35,878 nt of DNA from Candidatus Gottesmanbacteria bacterium (lineage in GTDB: Bacteria; Patescibacteriota; Microgenomatia; UBA10105; UBA927). Location of the stretch: the NCBI GenBank assembly GCA_026396845.1, contig JAPLWC010000001.1:11932-47809 (forward strand), given 5' to 3'. Made by a program: the position numbers and the translations under genes. The notes beneath the pieces were generated by a model. It saw only the letters and a list, made by a program, of their open reading frames with translations. It was not told the origin of the DNA and did not search any database. This document shows positions 22,418 through 29,679 of the stretch, one piece after another. Position 1 is the stretch's first letter, and every line of letters begins with the position of its first letter.

Positions 22418-23803
22418 ATGCAAATTATTGCCGATTTACAATTACATTCTAAATACTCACGGGCGGTATCGCCCAACATGGTGTTGCCGGAAATTTGCGC
22501 GTGGACGAGAAGGAAGGGAATGGGGCTTGTGGCAACCGGTGATTGGACGCACCCGTTGTGGATGCGGGAAATTAAAGCAAACCTCGAAGAGCTCGGGAAT
22601 GGGTTATTAAAGCTCAAAACCGCGACACCTGATGATCCGTTATTTCTTCTTGCGACGGAGGTTTCCTGCATTTATTCACAAAGCGGAAAAGGCCGCCGCA
22701 TCCACACGCTGATTTGGGTGCCGACCCTTGATTCTGCGGATAAAATCAATAAGGAGATGACGAAACAGGGATGCAACCTCATGAGCGACGGCAGACCGAT
22801 TATCGGATTGACGTCCATACAAGTTGCGGGACTCGTGTTAACCATTGAACCGCACGCGATGATCATTCCGGCTCATGCGTGGACGCCGTGGTTTTCGGTA
22901 TTCGGCAGCATGAGCGGATTTAACAGTCTGGAAGAGGCATTTGGGCCGTATGCGAAAAACGTGTATGCCGTTGAGACGGGTTTATCCAGCAGTCCCGCAA
23001 TGAACTGGCGGATTAAAGAATTGGATACCCGTTCAATTGTGTCGTTTTCCGATGCCCATTCTGGGCCGAAATTGGGGCGGGAAGCAACGGTATTTGAACT
23101 TGAAAAGCTTGGTTATGAACATATCCGTCAAGCTATTATGCAACCACATCAATTGAATACTGAATCGGGAATCATGAATACTGGAAAAAAAACAAATCAC
23201 AATTCAGTATTCAGTATTCAGCATTCACGCATCGCCTACACGATCGAATTTTATCCGGAGGAGGGGAAATATCACTGGTCCGGCCACCGCGCGTGCAATA
23301 TCCGCTGGGGTCCCAAAGAGACGGCGACCAAAGGGTCGTCGTGTCCGGTGTGCGGCAAGCCGCTGACGCAGGGGGTTGAACAGCGTGTAGGGGAGCTTGC
23401 CGGAAGAAGTGAGGAAGCGCTACAGATTACAAAGACAAAAACAGGAATGATCGGGAGCCGCGCGTTTCCTAACCGCCCGCCGTTTGTTATGCTGGTGCCG
23501 CTACAAGAAATTATTTCCGAATGCATCGGATCGCCGGTTGCAAGCCCCAAGGTTCAAACGCCGTACCGTCAATTGACTGACACGTTGGGCGGGGAATTTA
23601 ATATCCTTTTAAAAGCAGATCACGGGGATATCGCCAAGATTGCAGGGGAACGGGTGGCTGTCGGCGTTGACAAAGTGCGCGCAGGTGATATCGTCATTGA
23701 TCCCGGCTACGACGGCGTCTTCGGCGTCGTAAAACTCTGGCGGGAAGGGGAGAAAAAACCACTTGTAGATGCAACCCGCGAACAGTTGGAGATATTTTCC
23801 TGA
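22418..23803 (+). CDS. Endonuclease Q-like PHP-domain protein
   Basis: 461 residues. The PHP metal motifs appear in order: ADLQLHSKYSRA (HxH-like), VATGDWTHP, LLATEVSCIYS, HTLIWVP, PAHAWTPWFSVFGSMSG and SFSDAHSGPKLGRE. A zinc-finger region follows: HRACNIRWGP ... CPVCGKPLT. This architecture matches endonuclease Q, which nicks DNA 5' of deaminated bases (uracil, hypoxanthine, xanthine) in archaea and some bacteria. A 12-bp inverted repeat insert (23154-23213) adds about 25 extra residues between the PHP domain and the zinc finger. ATG 22418 is preferred because ATG 22403 lies in a 16-bp palindrome. Together with the ATP-dependent ligase it suggests a uracil/hypoxanthine repair route. Confidence 0.8.
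   Translation: MQIIADLQLHSKYSRAVSPNMVLPEICAWTRRKGMGLVATGDWTHPLWMREIKANLEELGNGLLKLKTATPDDPLFLLATEVSCIYSQSGKGRRIHTLIWVPTLDSADKINKEMTKQGCNLMSDGRPIIGLTSIQVAGLVLTIEPHAMIIPAHAWTPWFSVFGSMSGFNSLEEAFGPYAKNVYAVETGLSSSPAMNWRIKELDTRSIVSFSDAHSGPKLGREATVFELEKLGYEHIRQAIMQPHQLNTESGIMNTGKKTNHNSVFSIQHSRIAYTIEFYPEEGKYHWSGHRACNIRWGPKETATKGSSCPVCGKPLTQGVEQRVGELAGRSEEALQITKTKTGMIGSRAFPNRPPFVMLVPLQEIISECIGSPVASPKVQTPYRQLTDTLGGEFNILLKADHGDIAKIAGERVAVGVDKVRAGDIVIDPGYDGVFGVVKLWREGEKKPLVDATREQLEIFS
23154..23213. repeat. Inserted inverted repeat in the EndoQ-like gene
   Basis: TGAATACTGAAT (23154-23165) is the exact reverse complement of ATTCAGTATTCA (23202-23213), and partial extra copies (GAATACTG, CAGTATTCAG) lie between and after. 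The segment is AT-rich against its surroundings and encodes low-complexity NTESGIMNTGK...NSVFSIQHS between domains. Confidence 0.7.
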
Positions 23804-23815
23804 AGCGTTTCCTTA

Positions 23816-23844
23816 TTGACGGCGCCCCTCCGCTTCGTTATCGT
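23816..23844 (+). promoter_or_regulatory. Candidate promoter upstream of the DUF4870-like gene
   Basis: TTGACG (23816-23821), exactly 17 nt, then TATCGT (23839-23844). It lies in the 95-base gap after the EndoQ-like gene. The leader that follows is about 45 nt and ends with a strong Shine-Dalgarno, unlike most other promoters of the window. Confidence 0.45.
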
Positions 23845-23898
23845 GGAGATAGTAGTAATGAAGTAGCAGTGATGTATATTTGAGGGGAGGTGAATACA

Positions 23899-24225
23899 AT
23901 GGCAGCGAAAAGTAACGAAAATTTACTCGCAGCGGCATCCTACTTGCTAGGATTTGTGACTGGTATCATTATTCTTCTTGTCGAAAAGCAGAATAAATTC
24001 GTCCGTTTTCATGCGATGCAGTCAACCATATTGTTCGGCGGTATATTCATCGTCAATATTGTGTTGGGATTTATCCCGATATTGGGATGGATTGTGGGAC
24101 TCCTTTTATCCTTTGTCGCATTTATCCTCTGGATTGTCCTGATGTGGAAATCTTTCCAGGGAGAGATGTATAAAGTTCCGTACGTCGGAGACCTCGCGGA
24201 AAAACAGTTGGCGAAAATGAAGTAA
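23899..24225 (+). CDS. Small membrane protein, Tic20/DUF4870-like
   Basis: 108 residues with three hydrophobic segments and a conserved LLAAASYLLGFVTGIIILLVEK ... KFVRFHAMQSTILFGG pattern. K-x-V-R-F-H-A-x-Q-S is typical of the DUF4870/Tic20-like family. The function in bacteria is not known. The start at ATG 23899 is well supported by the Shine-Dalgarno GGGGAGGTG at 23884-23892; a GTG 9 nt upstream overlaps it and is rejected. It begins a long plus-strand run of closely spaced genes. Confidence 0.85.
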   Translation: MAAKSNENLLAAASYLLGFVTGIIILLVEKQNKFVRFHAMQSTILFGGIFIVNIVLGFIPILGWIVGLLLSFVAFILWIVLMWKSFQGEMYKVPYVGDLAEKQLAKMK

Positions 24226-24229
24226 GCTT

Positions 24230-24727
24230 GTGTTTACGAATCGAACTGATGCAGGGTTGCGTCTCGCAAAAGAACTTCTTTCATACCGCGGTGCGGTAGA
24301 TCTTGTCATAGGTCTTGCACGCGGGGGTGTCGTGGTTTCGGCAGCACTATCAAAAGTGTTACATATTCCGCACGACGTTCTCGTGGTTAAAAAAATCGGA
24401 AGTCCGGGAAATCCCGAATTTGCCATCGGTGCGCGGGTGCCGGAAGGACAACTACTTGATGTCCGGAATAAAACCGTCATTCTTACGGATGACGGGGCGG
24501 CGACGGGCGCCACAATGGAGGCCGCAATCCGTTGGGTTTGTAAGCACAACGCAAAAAAAATTATTGTTGCTTTGCCGGTTGCACCACCCGAGATAGCGGC
24601 AAAACTTCAAACGCTCGCGGGTGACGTCATTGTGTTGGAGACACCTTCGGATTTCGGTGCGGTCGGACAGTTTTACCGCGATTTTACGCAAGTAACGGAC
24701 GAAGACGTGGTACAATTACTCTCGTAG
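24230..24727 (+). CDS. Phosphoribosyltransferase-domain protein
   Basis: 165 residues. The PRPP-binding loop VILTDDGAATGATMEAAI (acidic pair followed by GAATGAT) is characteristic. The N-terminal VDLVIGLARGGVVVSAALSKVL and VLVVKKIGSPGNPEFAIGA match stand-alone PRTase-fold proteins of the ComF/DUF-like type, which are not clearly assigned to a known base. The start is GTG at 24230; no ATG fits the N-terminal homology. It follows the previous gene by 4 nt. Nucleobase salvage is the default guess. Confidence 0.85.
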   Translation: MFTNRTDAGLRLAKELLSYRGAVDLVIGLARGGVVVSAALSKVLHIPHDVLVVKKIGSPGNPEFAIGARVPEGQLLDVRNKTVILTDDGAATGATMEAAIRWVCKHNAKKIIVALPVAPPEIAAKLQTLAGDVIVLETPSDFGAVGQFYRDFTQVTDEDVVQLLS

Positions 24728-24743
24728 AGAGTGCAATCAAACT

Positions 24744-25337
24744 ATGAAACTCATTGTCGGCCTCGGTAATCCCGGTGCCCAGTATGCAAGTACCCGCCAC
24801 AACATCGGATTTATGGTGGTCGACAAATTAGAAAAAGAGCTTGGGGCCGGCGTACCGCCTGCTTGGCAAAAAGATGAGAAGAAGAACGTGTTGACGGCAA
24901 GAATCGGTGAAGTGCTTTTAGTGAAACCTCAAACGTTTATGAACAAATCTGGGTTTGCCGTCCGGGTACTTGTGGATTTTTATAAACTTACCCCCGCTGA
25001 CGTGTGGGTCATCCACGATGACATTGATCTGCCTATCGGCAAGATTAAAATCCGTGAAAAAGGCGGAAGCGCTGGACACAATGGGGTAACGAGTATTATT
25101 GAACAGCTTAAAACTGATGCGTTTGTCCGATTCCGTTTAGGCATCGGAAAAGGAGTTGATACGACGGGCGCCGGCGAAAACAAAAACATGCATCATAGGT
25201 CGGTGATTTCATTCGTTTTGTCGCGTTTCCGCCAATCAGAAGCAGGTTCATTTAAACATCTGATCAAACACGGCACAGAGGCAGTGCAAATGGCACTCCT
25301 GAAAGGCATCGATGTGGCGATGAATAGATACAACTGA
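24744..25337 (+). CDS. pth: Peptidyl-tRNA hydrolase
   Basis: 197 residues. The hallmark motifs are all present: MKLIVGLGNPGAQYASTRHNIGFMVVD (catalytic His in the RHNIGF motif), LVKPQTFMNKSG, VIHDDIDLPIGKIKIREKGGSAGHNG (catalytic Asp and GH-NG), FVRFRLGIGKG. The enzyme frees tRNA from stalled peptidyl-tRNA. A short linker (about 174-182 nt after the start, GAGVPPAW) is slightly unusual. It lies in the plus-strand operon starting at 23899. Confidence 0.95.
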   Translation: MKLIVGLGNPGAQYASTRHNIGFMVVDKLEKELGAGVPPAWQKDEKKNVLTARIGEVLLVKPQTFMNKSGFAVRVLVDFYKLTPADVWVIHDDIDLPIGKIKIREKGGSAGHNGVTSIIEQLKTDAFVRFRLGIGKGVDTTGAGENKNMHHRSVISFVLSRFRQSEAGSFKHLIKHGTEAVQMALLKGIDVAMNRYN

Positions 25338-25343
25338 CTAGGT

Positions 25344-25622
25344 ATGGCAGATCAAACCGTTATCCCGACGATCGGCGATATCCTCAAAAAATTTAACCCG
25401 TTGGAAGATAAATACATTTCCCGTGAATTTCAATCGTACGGAATTTACCTTGCGGAAACGCTTGATGATTACAAACACAAGGCGCTCTATATTCGGCTAG
25501 CCAAAACCGTGCCTCGGGCGGTCCTTGAGAAAGCACTCAGTTTTGTCAAGGACGCCAACGCACGCAGCCGCGCAAGGCTTTTTATGTGGAAAATGGCTCA
25601 GTTGCGTAAAGGCAAAGAATGA
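25344..25622 (+). CDS. Hypothetical protein, helical, 92 aa
   Basis: 92 residues without a signal peptide or TM segment, rich in charged helical stretches (YISREFQSYGIYLAETLDDYKHKALYIRLAKTVP). No family is recognised. Its start is 6 nt after pth and it overlaps the acylphosphatase ATG by 4 nt (ATGA, 25619-25622), so it is in the same operon. Arg/Lys and Ser/Ala enrichment in the last third (KDANARSRARLFMWKMAQLRKGKE) could allow nucleic acid binding, which is speculation. Confidence 0.65.
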   Translation: MADQTVIPTIGDILKKFNPLEDKYISREFQSYGIYLAETLDDYKHKALYIRLAKTVPRAVLEKALSFVKDANARSRARLFMWKMAQLRKGKE

Positions 25623-25891
25623 AGCGCGTACATTGTATAATTTCCGGAGATATCGTGGGAGTAGGGTATCGGACATGGGTTGTTCGGTTGGCGCACGCGT
25701 TTCGTGTTATGGGTTGGGTGAAAAACAGGGAGGACCGGACGGTGGAGCTGGTTGCCGAAGGTGAGAAAGAAGCACTTGAGAAGCTTGTTGTTGCCTGTAA
25801 GAAAGGCCCTGATGTTGCATGGGTTAGTCACGTTGAGATTACGTGGGACCGCGCAACGCGTGAATTTATGGACTTTGCCGTTGTATACTAA
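25619..25891 (+). CDS. acyP: Acylphosphatase
   Basis: 90 residues. The N-terminus HCIISGDIVGVGYRTWV is the acylphosphatase loop (GxVQGVGFR in the family; the catalytic Arg in YR is kept), and GWVKNREDRTVELVAEGEKEALEKL holds the catalytic Asn and the typical VELVAEG strand. The protein hydrolyses acyl phosphates. It overlaps both neighbours closely and belongs to the pth operon. One feature differs from the family: the usual V-Q-G is D-I-V-G here. Confidence 0.9.
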   Translation: MKRVHCIISGDIVGVGYRTWVVRLAHAFRVMGWVKNREDRTVELVAEGEKEALEKLVVACKKGPDVAWVSHVEITWDRATREFMDFAVVY

Positions 25892-25895
25892 AGGT

Positions 25896-26357
25896 ATGTT
25901 CAAACAGATTATTGCCCGTAAGCCAACATTTTTTCTTTTCGTTTCATTAGGATATTTGGTCGTCGTTGGCCTATGTAAATGGTTTATCCACCCATCCCTT
26001 GATACTGTATGGTTTTTCCTCGGCGTCGTCATCGGTGTGTATTTATTGGATGCGGCGGAAGTATTTTTCGCCATCAACCCCTCGCCGTTTCGAAGCATCG
26101 TATTTGCCGGAGGATTTGTTGTCGTGTCGCTCTTTATAGTGACCTCGGCAAACGCAATGCTTGCTGACGGATTGGTGCTTTCACTCTATATAACGATGCT
26201 TTTGTGGCAAATCGGCGAATGGCAGATTACCGGCAATCTTAACTCGTGGTACCGCATGATCGCCGGTCCCGTATCCGTCCCGCTTCAAAAATGGGGGATG
26301 ATCATTTTTGCCGTACTGTTTGTCGTCGAAACGCTATTATTCTTGCGCTGGGCATGA
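25896..26357 (+). CDS. Four-TM membrane protein, partner of HEPN gene
   Basis: 153 residues from ATG 25896 (the longer frame upstream lies inside acyP). Hydrophobic segments are FFLFVSLGYLVVVGLC, VWFFLGVVIGVYLLDAAE, RSIVFAGGFVVVSLFIV and WGMIIFAVLFVVETLLFL, with a loop carrying MLLWQIGEWQITGNLNSWY. No family is recognised. TATACT at 25884-25889 is 6 nt before the ATG. Its stop codon overlaps the start of the HEPN RNase-like gene (ATGA, 26354-26357), suggesting that the two products work together, for example as a membrane-tethered toxin partner. Confidence 0.7.
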   Translation: MFKQIIARKPTFFLFVSLGYLVVVGLCKWFIHPSLDTVWFFLGVVIGVYLLDAAEVFFAINPSPFRSIVFAGGFVVVSLFIVTSANAMLADGLVLSLYITMLLWQIGEWQITGNLNSWYRMIAGPVSVPLQKWGMIIFAVLFVVETLLFLRWA

Positions 26358-26842
26358 TAGACGCAGCATCAACCCTTTGGCAGTATTTGGCGCCGGATAT
26401 GCGGGCGCTTGTCCGCGACGGGGAGTTTTTGATAGAAGACAGTATCCGTCACCGGGACGTGCCGCCGACGGATTTTTCCTACCTCGTATTCCCGTTTGCC
26501 AAACTGTACGAGGGGTTTTTGAAGAAACTATTTTTGGACGCGAAGATTATTTCCGACCGCGAGTACCACAGTGATCATTTCCGCATCGGCAAGGTATTGT
26601 CCCCGAATATGGCCCGGCGGCTTGGCGACAGAAGCGCATATAGGCAAATCAGTGACCGCTACGGCGACCAACTGGCGGCCCGCCTCTGGCATACGTGGAA
26701 AGAGGGGAGAAACCTGGTCTTTCACTATTTCCCCCACAACTACCGTTCACTTTCCCGTCCGGCGGCAATCGAACTTATCAATCAACTTGTAGGCACGATG
26801 CATGAAGCAATAGAGATTCTTTTAGGCAGGAAATCCTTGTAA
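26354..26842 (+). CDS. HEPN-domain RNase-like protein (RnlA/RNase LS-like)
   Basis: 162 residues. The helix with R-x4-H (RNLVFH, R119 and H124) is the catalytic motif of HEPN ribonucleases. The N-terminal half, DFSYLVFPFAKLYEGFLKKLFLDAKI, resembles the C-terminal domain of the RnlA/RNase LS toxin family: a Y..V.P..K..EG.LK.L helix before the HEPN helix. ATG 26354 is chosen because it makes the 4-nt overlap with the membrane protein gene; the upstream frame has no homology. HEPN toxins usually pair with an MNT nucleotidyltransferase or another small antitoxin; here the only close partner is a membrane protein. Confidence 0.7.
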   Translation: MIDAASTLWQYLAPDMRALVRDGEFLIEDSIRHRDVPPTDFSYLVFPFAKLYEGFLKKLFLDAKIISDREYHSDHFRIGKVLSPNMARRLGDRSAYRQISDRYGDQLAARLWHTWKEGRNLVFHYFPHNYRSLSRPAAIELINQLVGTMHEAIEILLGRKSL

Positions 26843-26852
26843 TAAAAACCTT

Positions 26853-27986
26853 ATGGATGAGATAGCAGAAGTTACTATTCCTAAATTAGAAGGTATTACT
26901 CCGGAAATAAATAAACTTGAGGCCTTCTCCAATTTATTTCGTCGTTTGGGCGCAATTACATCCAAAAGCCGTATCCGAAATACCGAGAGTGACCGCCCCT
27001 TTTCGCTTCTTGCGAAAAGAGCTGAACTTTTTGGCCAGGCGAAAGGAGCCCTACACGAAAAAGATACTCAGAAAGTAAGAGAAGTAATTCACGAAGCACA
27101 TGGAAGAGATGAGATTGCCAAACAATACCTTACACAAGGAGAAGTGACGATAGACATGGGGGAATTAGGAAAACAGACTGCACGCTATGTGGAAGTAAAG
27201 CCGCCGGCAGAGCGTAATAAAAATCTCCCGACGATTTTTTTAGTTCCGGGAATTTCAAATGATATTGATTGTGTCGGGTGGCTTATACAGGAGTTGGCGT
27301 GGGAAGGGAGAACGGTCGTATGTGCGGGCTTTCCTGAATCCCATATGGGAAAGACAACAGAGGCATTCGCCCGTGCAGTAAAAGATTCAAAAGAATATGG
27401 TCCGCACAGTCAATTGTTTAGTTCTGAACTTAATATGCTTATTCCTGAAGGAGAAGTTGAACTATGGGGACAGTCGACAGGAGTACCAATACTTGAGCAG
27501 ATGCTGCAGAATCCAGATATCCAGGAGAGAGTAACGAATGCCGTTGGGTTGAACCCGGCAAGTTCCGTAGATCAAACCCCCACGTCACTGTACTCCGGCA
27601 TCGCAAAAGAAGCCGCTTACCTTGCGGGAGAGTTAAAAAATATGCCTAAATATACTCTCAGTGGCGGGCGAAGAGAAATAGACGGAATAACAAAAGAACA
27701 TCCGCTACAACTAAAATTTAATAAAGAGGTGATGAACACCCTTCTTGAGAGAGTGAGAACAAAAATGGATTTGTGGAAGACGGCAAGAGTCAAAGAGGGC
27801 GGTACGATAACCATTGTCTCCGGAGATAAAGATAGTATGACGAAGAGCTCTCAGGAGTTTACTGATCAAGCAAAACTTCAGTCAGAAAATCCACAAGTAA
27901 GACTTCTTCGTATTCCTGACTGTCACCATTCAACTGTGCTTATACATCCTGAGGTCGTACTCAATAAGTTGAAACCGATATCTTGA
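26853..27986 (+). CDS. Alpha/beta-hydrolase
   Basis: 377 residues. The nucleophile elbow GQSTG (Ser208) is preceded by an oxyanion strand TIFLVPGISND. A late VSGDKDSM supplies the Asp and PDCHHSTVLIHPE the His, so the triad is complete. About 100 residues of N-terminal helical extension (LEGITPEINKLEAFSNLFRRL) precede the core. No secretion signal is seen. The substrate is unknown. It follows the HEPN gene by 10 nt in the same direction and may be co-transcribed. Confidence 0.8.
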   Translation: MDEIAEVTIPKLEGITPEINKLEAFSNLFRRLGAITSKSRIRNTESDRPFSLLAKRAELFGQAKGALHEKDTQKVREVIHEAHGRDEIAKQYLTQGEVTIDMGELGKQTARYVEVKPPAERNKNLPTIFLVPGISNDIDCVGWLIQELAWEGRTVVCAGFPESHMGKTTEAFARAVKDSKEYGPHSQLFSSELNMLIPEGEVELWGQSTGVPILEQMLQNPDIQERVTNAVGLNPASSVDQTPTSLYSGIAKEAAYLAGELKNMPKYTLSGGRREIDGITKEHPLQLKFNKEVMNTLLERVRTKMDLWKTARVKEGGTITIVSGDKDSMTKSSQEFTDQAKLQSENPQVRLLRIPDCHHSTVLIHPEVVLNKLKPIS

Positions 27987-28025
27987 TACTTGCACCAAAA
28001 TGAACGAGTGGGGTATTGTAAGAGT

Positions 28026-28685
28026 ATGGCTGCCAAAAAAGTAGTTACCTCAGTTTCCAGTGTTTTTCGTCTCTGGGCATGGATTCTCCTGGCATGGAGC
28101 CTCTACCGGTACTTTTTAAAACTTCCTGAGTGGGCCGATGAGTTTATCTTCAAGCCGCTCGTGTTTGTGGCACCGGTCATTTGGTACGTCCGCAACAAGG
28201 AAAAAGAAGGTCTTGCAACACTCGGGTTCACCCGGCGCAATTTTTTTACCAGTGTGTATATCGGATTGGGATTCGGCGTCGTATTTGCACTCGAAGGATT
28301 GGTCACGCATGTAATCAAATACGGAACATGGGATGTCAATCCGATTGCTGCATTTCAGCAATATGGATTTTTCCTCATTCTTCTGTCTTTGGCGACGGCA
28401 TGTACGGAAGAATTACTGTCACGCGGGTTTGTCTTTAACCGTTTATACGAGAAAACAAAAAATTTGGCGTACTCATCCGTTGTTTCTTCGGTAATGTTTG
28501 TCCTTCTCCATGTACCGATTTTGGTTACAATGACAAAGTTGCAGGGGACGACACTCGTTCTTTTCCTCGTGACGGATTTGGTGCTGGGTATTGCCAACAG
28601 CCTGCTTTACTACAATACCGGATCGCTTGTTGCCCCGATTTTGGTCCACATCTTCTGGAACATGACCGTCGCGCTCTACCTGTAA
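28026..28685 (+). CDS. CPBP-family intramembrane metalloprotease
   Basis: 219 residues from ATG 28026. At least six TM segments are visible. The conserved active-site motifs are CTEELLSRGFVFNRLYE (EExxxR), VLLHVPI (FxxxH-like) and a final VHIFWNM (HxxxN/B). This is the CAAX-protease/bacteriocin-processing (CPBP) group, which cleaves or processes membrane-associated peptides and bacteriocins. The partner is unknown. TATTGT at 28014-28019 ends 6 nt before the ATG; an upstream in-frame ATG at 27990 lies before this box and is rejected. Confidence 0.85.
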   Translation: MAAKKVVTSVSSVFRLWAWILLAWSLYRYFLKLPEWADEFIFKPLVFVAPVIWYVRNKEKEGLATLGFTRRNFFTSVYIGLGFGVVFALEGLVTHVIKYGTWDVNPIAAFQQYGFFLILLSLATACTEELLSRGFVFNRLYEKTKNLAYSSVVSSVMFVLLHVPILVTMTKLQGTTLVLFLVTDLVLGIANSLLYYNTGSLVAPILVHIFWNMTVALYL

Positions 28686-28719
28686 CCAATCACTTTTTGT
28701 TTGTATTTCCATAGTCTGT

Positions 28720-28725
28720 TACAAT
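28720..28725 (+). promoter_or_regulatory. TACAAT -10 box
   Basis: TACAAT ends 10 nt before the ATG at 28736 in a 50-base gap, marking a short-leader promoter for the following gene. No good -35 was found. Confidence 0.5.
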
Positions 28726-28735
28726 ACGGAAAATT

Positions 28736-29395
28736 ATGGACGTAGAACGTCGTATTAATCCGGAACAACAATTAGAAATACTGGAAAATCTGAAGCCAAA
28801 ACTCGGAAAGTTTTTCCAAGAGATGGTATATGGGCAATGGGGATTACGGCCTGAAGATGTACGATTGGTAGATGAAGCGGGTTTTGGGTATACAGGGGTG
28901 CCTATTTACGGCCCGGAATTAACCCAAGGATGGCCACATATTGATATTGCTGTGCTGGAAGATAAGTACAAAGGCCCTCGTTCTCTCCAGTCTCACCCAA
29001 AGAAAATTATTTTTCCTATGGTGAAAGAAATGGGCATCAATAATCTTCCAGCTCTCATTGGCCAACGGTATGGTATTTCCGTTGAAGATTTGCTCAAGGG
29101 ATCTTCAGGCATCTTTTCCTTACCTACAATGGAAGTAAGCCTTGCCGGTACACCAGCCCTGGTGCCGGAGCCTGCAGCACATGTTCGCGTGTTTGCGGAG
29201 GAGACCATATTGTTTTATGAATTAAAATCCGGAGGGGAAGAAAAAATTAAGGAGTGGTTTCTGAAATTAAAACTGCTTCGAGACGCAAGCCAAACTCTTC
29301 ATAAATCAGATGTCCAGCAGGCAGCCCAAGAGGCGATTGAAAAAAGTGTTGCGCGATGGACAAACCAAAACTGGGAGTGGATGGTAGTCAACTAA
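28736..29395 (+). CDS. Hypothetical protein, possibly nucleotidyltransferase-like
   Basis: 219 residues with no membrane segment. A stretch FGYTGVPIYGPELTQGWPHIDIAVLED has a DID-type strand after a glycine-rich loop, faintly like the active site of minimal nucleotidyltransferases, but the G-S residues and spacing are not conserved. PALVPEPAAHVRVFAEETILFYELK forms later strands and the C-terminal 70 residues are helical. Function cannot be assigned. It stands alone on the plus strand, convergent to the small membrane-peptide gene. Confidence 0.6.
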   Translation: MDVERRINPEQQLEILENLKPKLGKFFQEMVYGQWGLRPEDVRLVDEAGFGYTGVPIYGPELTQGWPHIDIAVLEDKYKGPRSLQSHPKKIIFPMVKEMGINNLPALIGQRYGISVEDLLKGSSGIFSLPTMEVSLAGTPALVPEPAAHVRVFAEETILFYELKSGGEEKIKEWFLKLKLLRDASQTLHKSDVQQAAQEAIEKSVARWTNQNWEWMVVN

Positions 29396-29423
29396 AACCT
29401 CAATTGTGGGGTAGGGGATCCAC

Positions 29424-29449
29424 GAAAAATCCCCCGCGGAGCGAGGGAT
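29424..29449 (-). terminator. Intrinsic terminator for the 47-residue membrane protein gene
   Basis: On the minus strand ATCCCTCGC pairs with GCGGGGGAT across a TCC loop (nine pairs, one U-G wobble), followed directly by a T-run. It lies 22 nt after the stop codon of the small gene at 29472. On the plus strand the hairpin has a mismatch, so it acts mainly for the minus strand. Confidence 0.75.
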
Positions 29450-29471
29450 GTTTCGGTTAAACAATTTTTTC

Positions 29472-29615
29472 TTATTTTATTCCGACTACCTGGATTGCTT
29501 GATTGATTCCCGCCGCCTGTCCGACGTAAAAACCAATGAGTCCGCCGAAAATCGCCATAACCAGAAGTATGGTGATACTCATGACGTCTAATTTCATTTT
29601 TGTTTTCTTTGCCAT
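29472..29615 (-). CDS. 47-residue single-TM peptide
   Basis: The short frame from ATG 29615 to TAA (29472-29474) encodes a basic N-terminus (MAKKTKMKLD), one TM segment, MSITILLVMAIFGGLIGFYV, and a short tail GQAAGINQAIQVVGIK. A very strong Shine-Dalgarno, GGGGAGGTGAT, ends 4 nt before the ATG, and an intrinsic terminator follows. This shows a genuine small gene, although no family is recognised. The glycine-rich TM could mediate helix packing. It would be missed by length-based gene finding. Confidence 0.8.
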   Translation of the reverse strand: MAKKTKMKLDVMSITILLVMAIFGGLIGFYVGQAAGINQAIQVVGIK

Positions 29616-29679
29616 ACGTATCACCTCCCCTCCGGGTCAGAAGTACAAATTATGTATCTGTATTCATACTAGCACATCG

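Noticed and set aside
28736..29395. MNT-type antitoxin partner for the HEPN gene
   Set aside because: The glycine-rich loop and DID-like strand do not match the MNT pattern, and it is 1.9 kb away with its own promoter.
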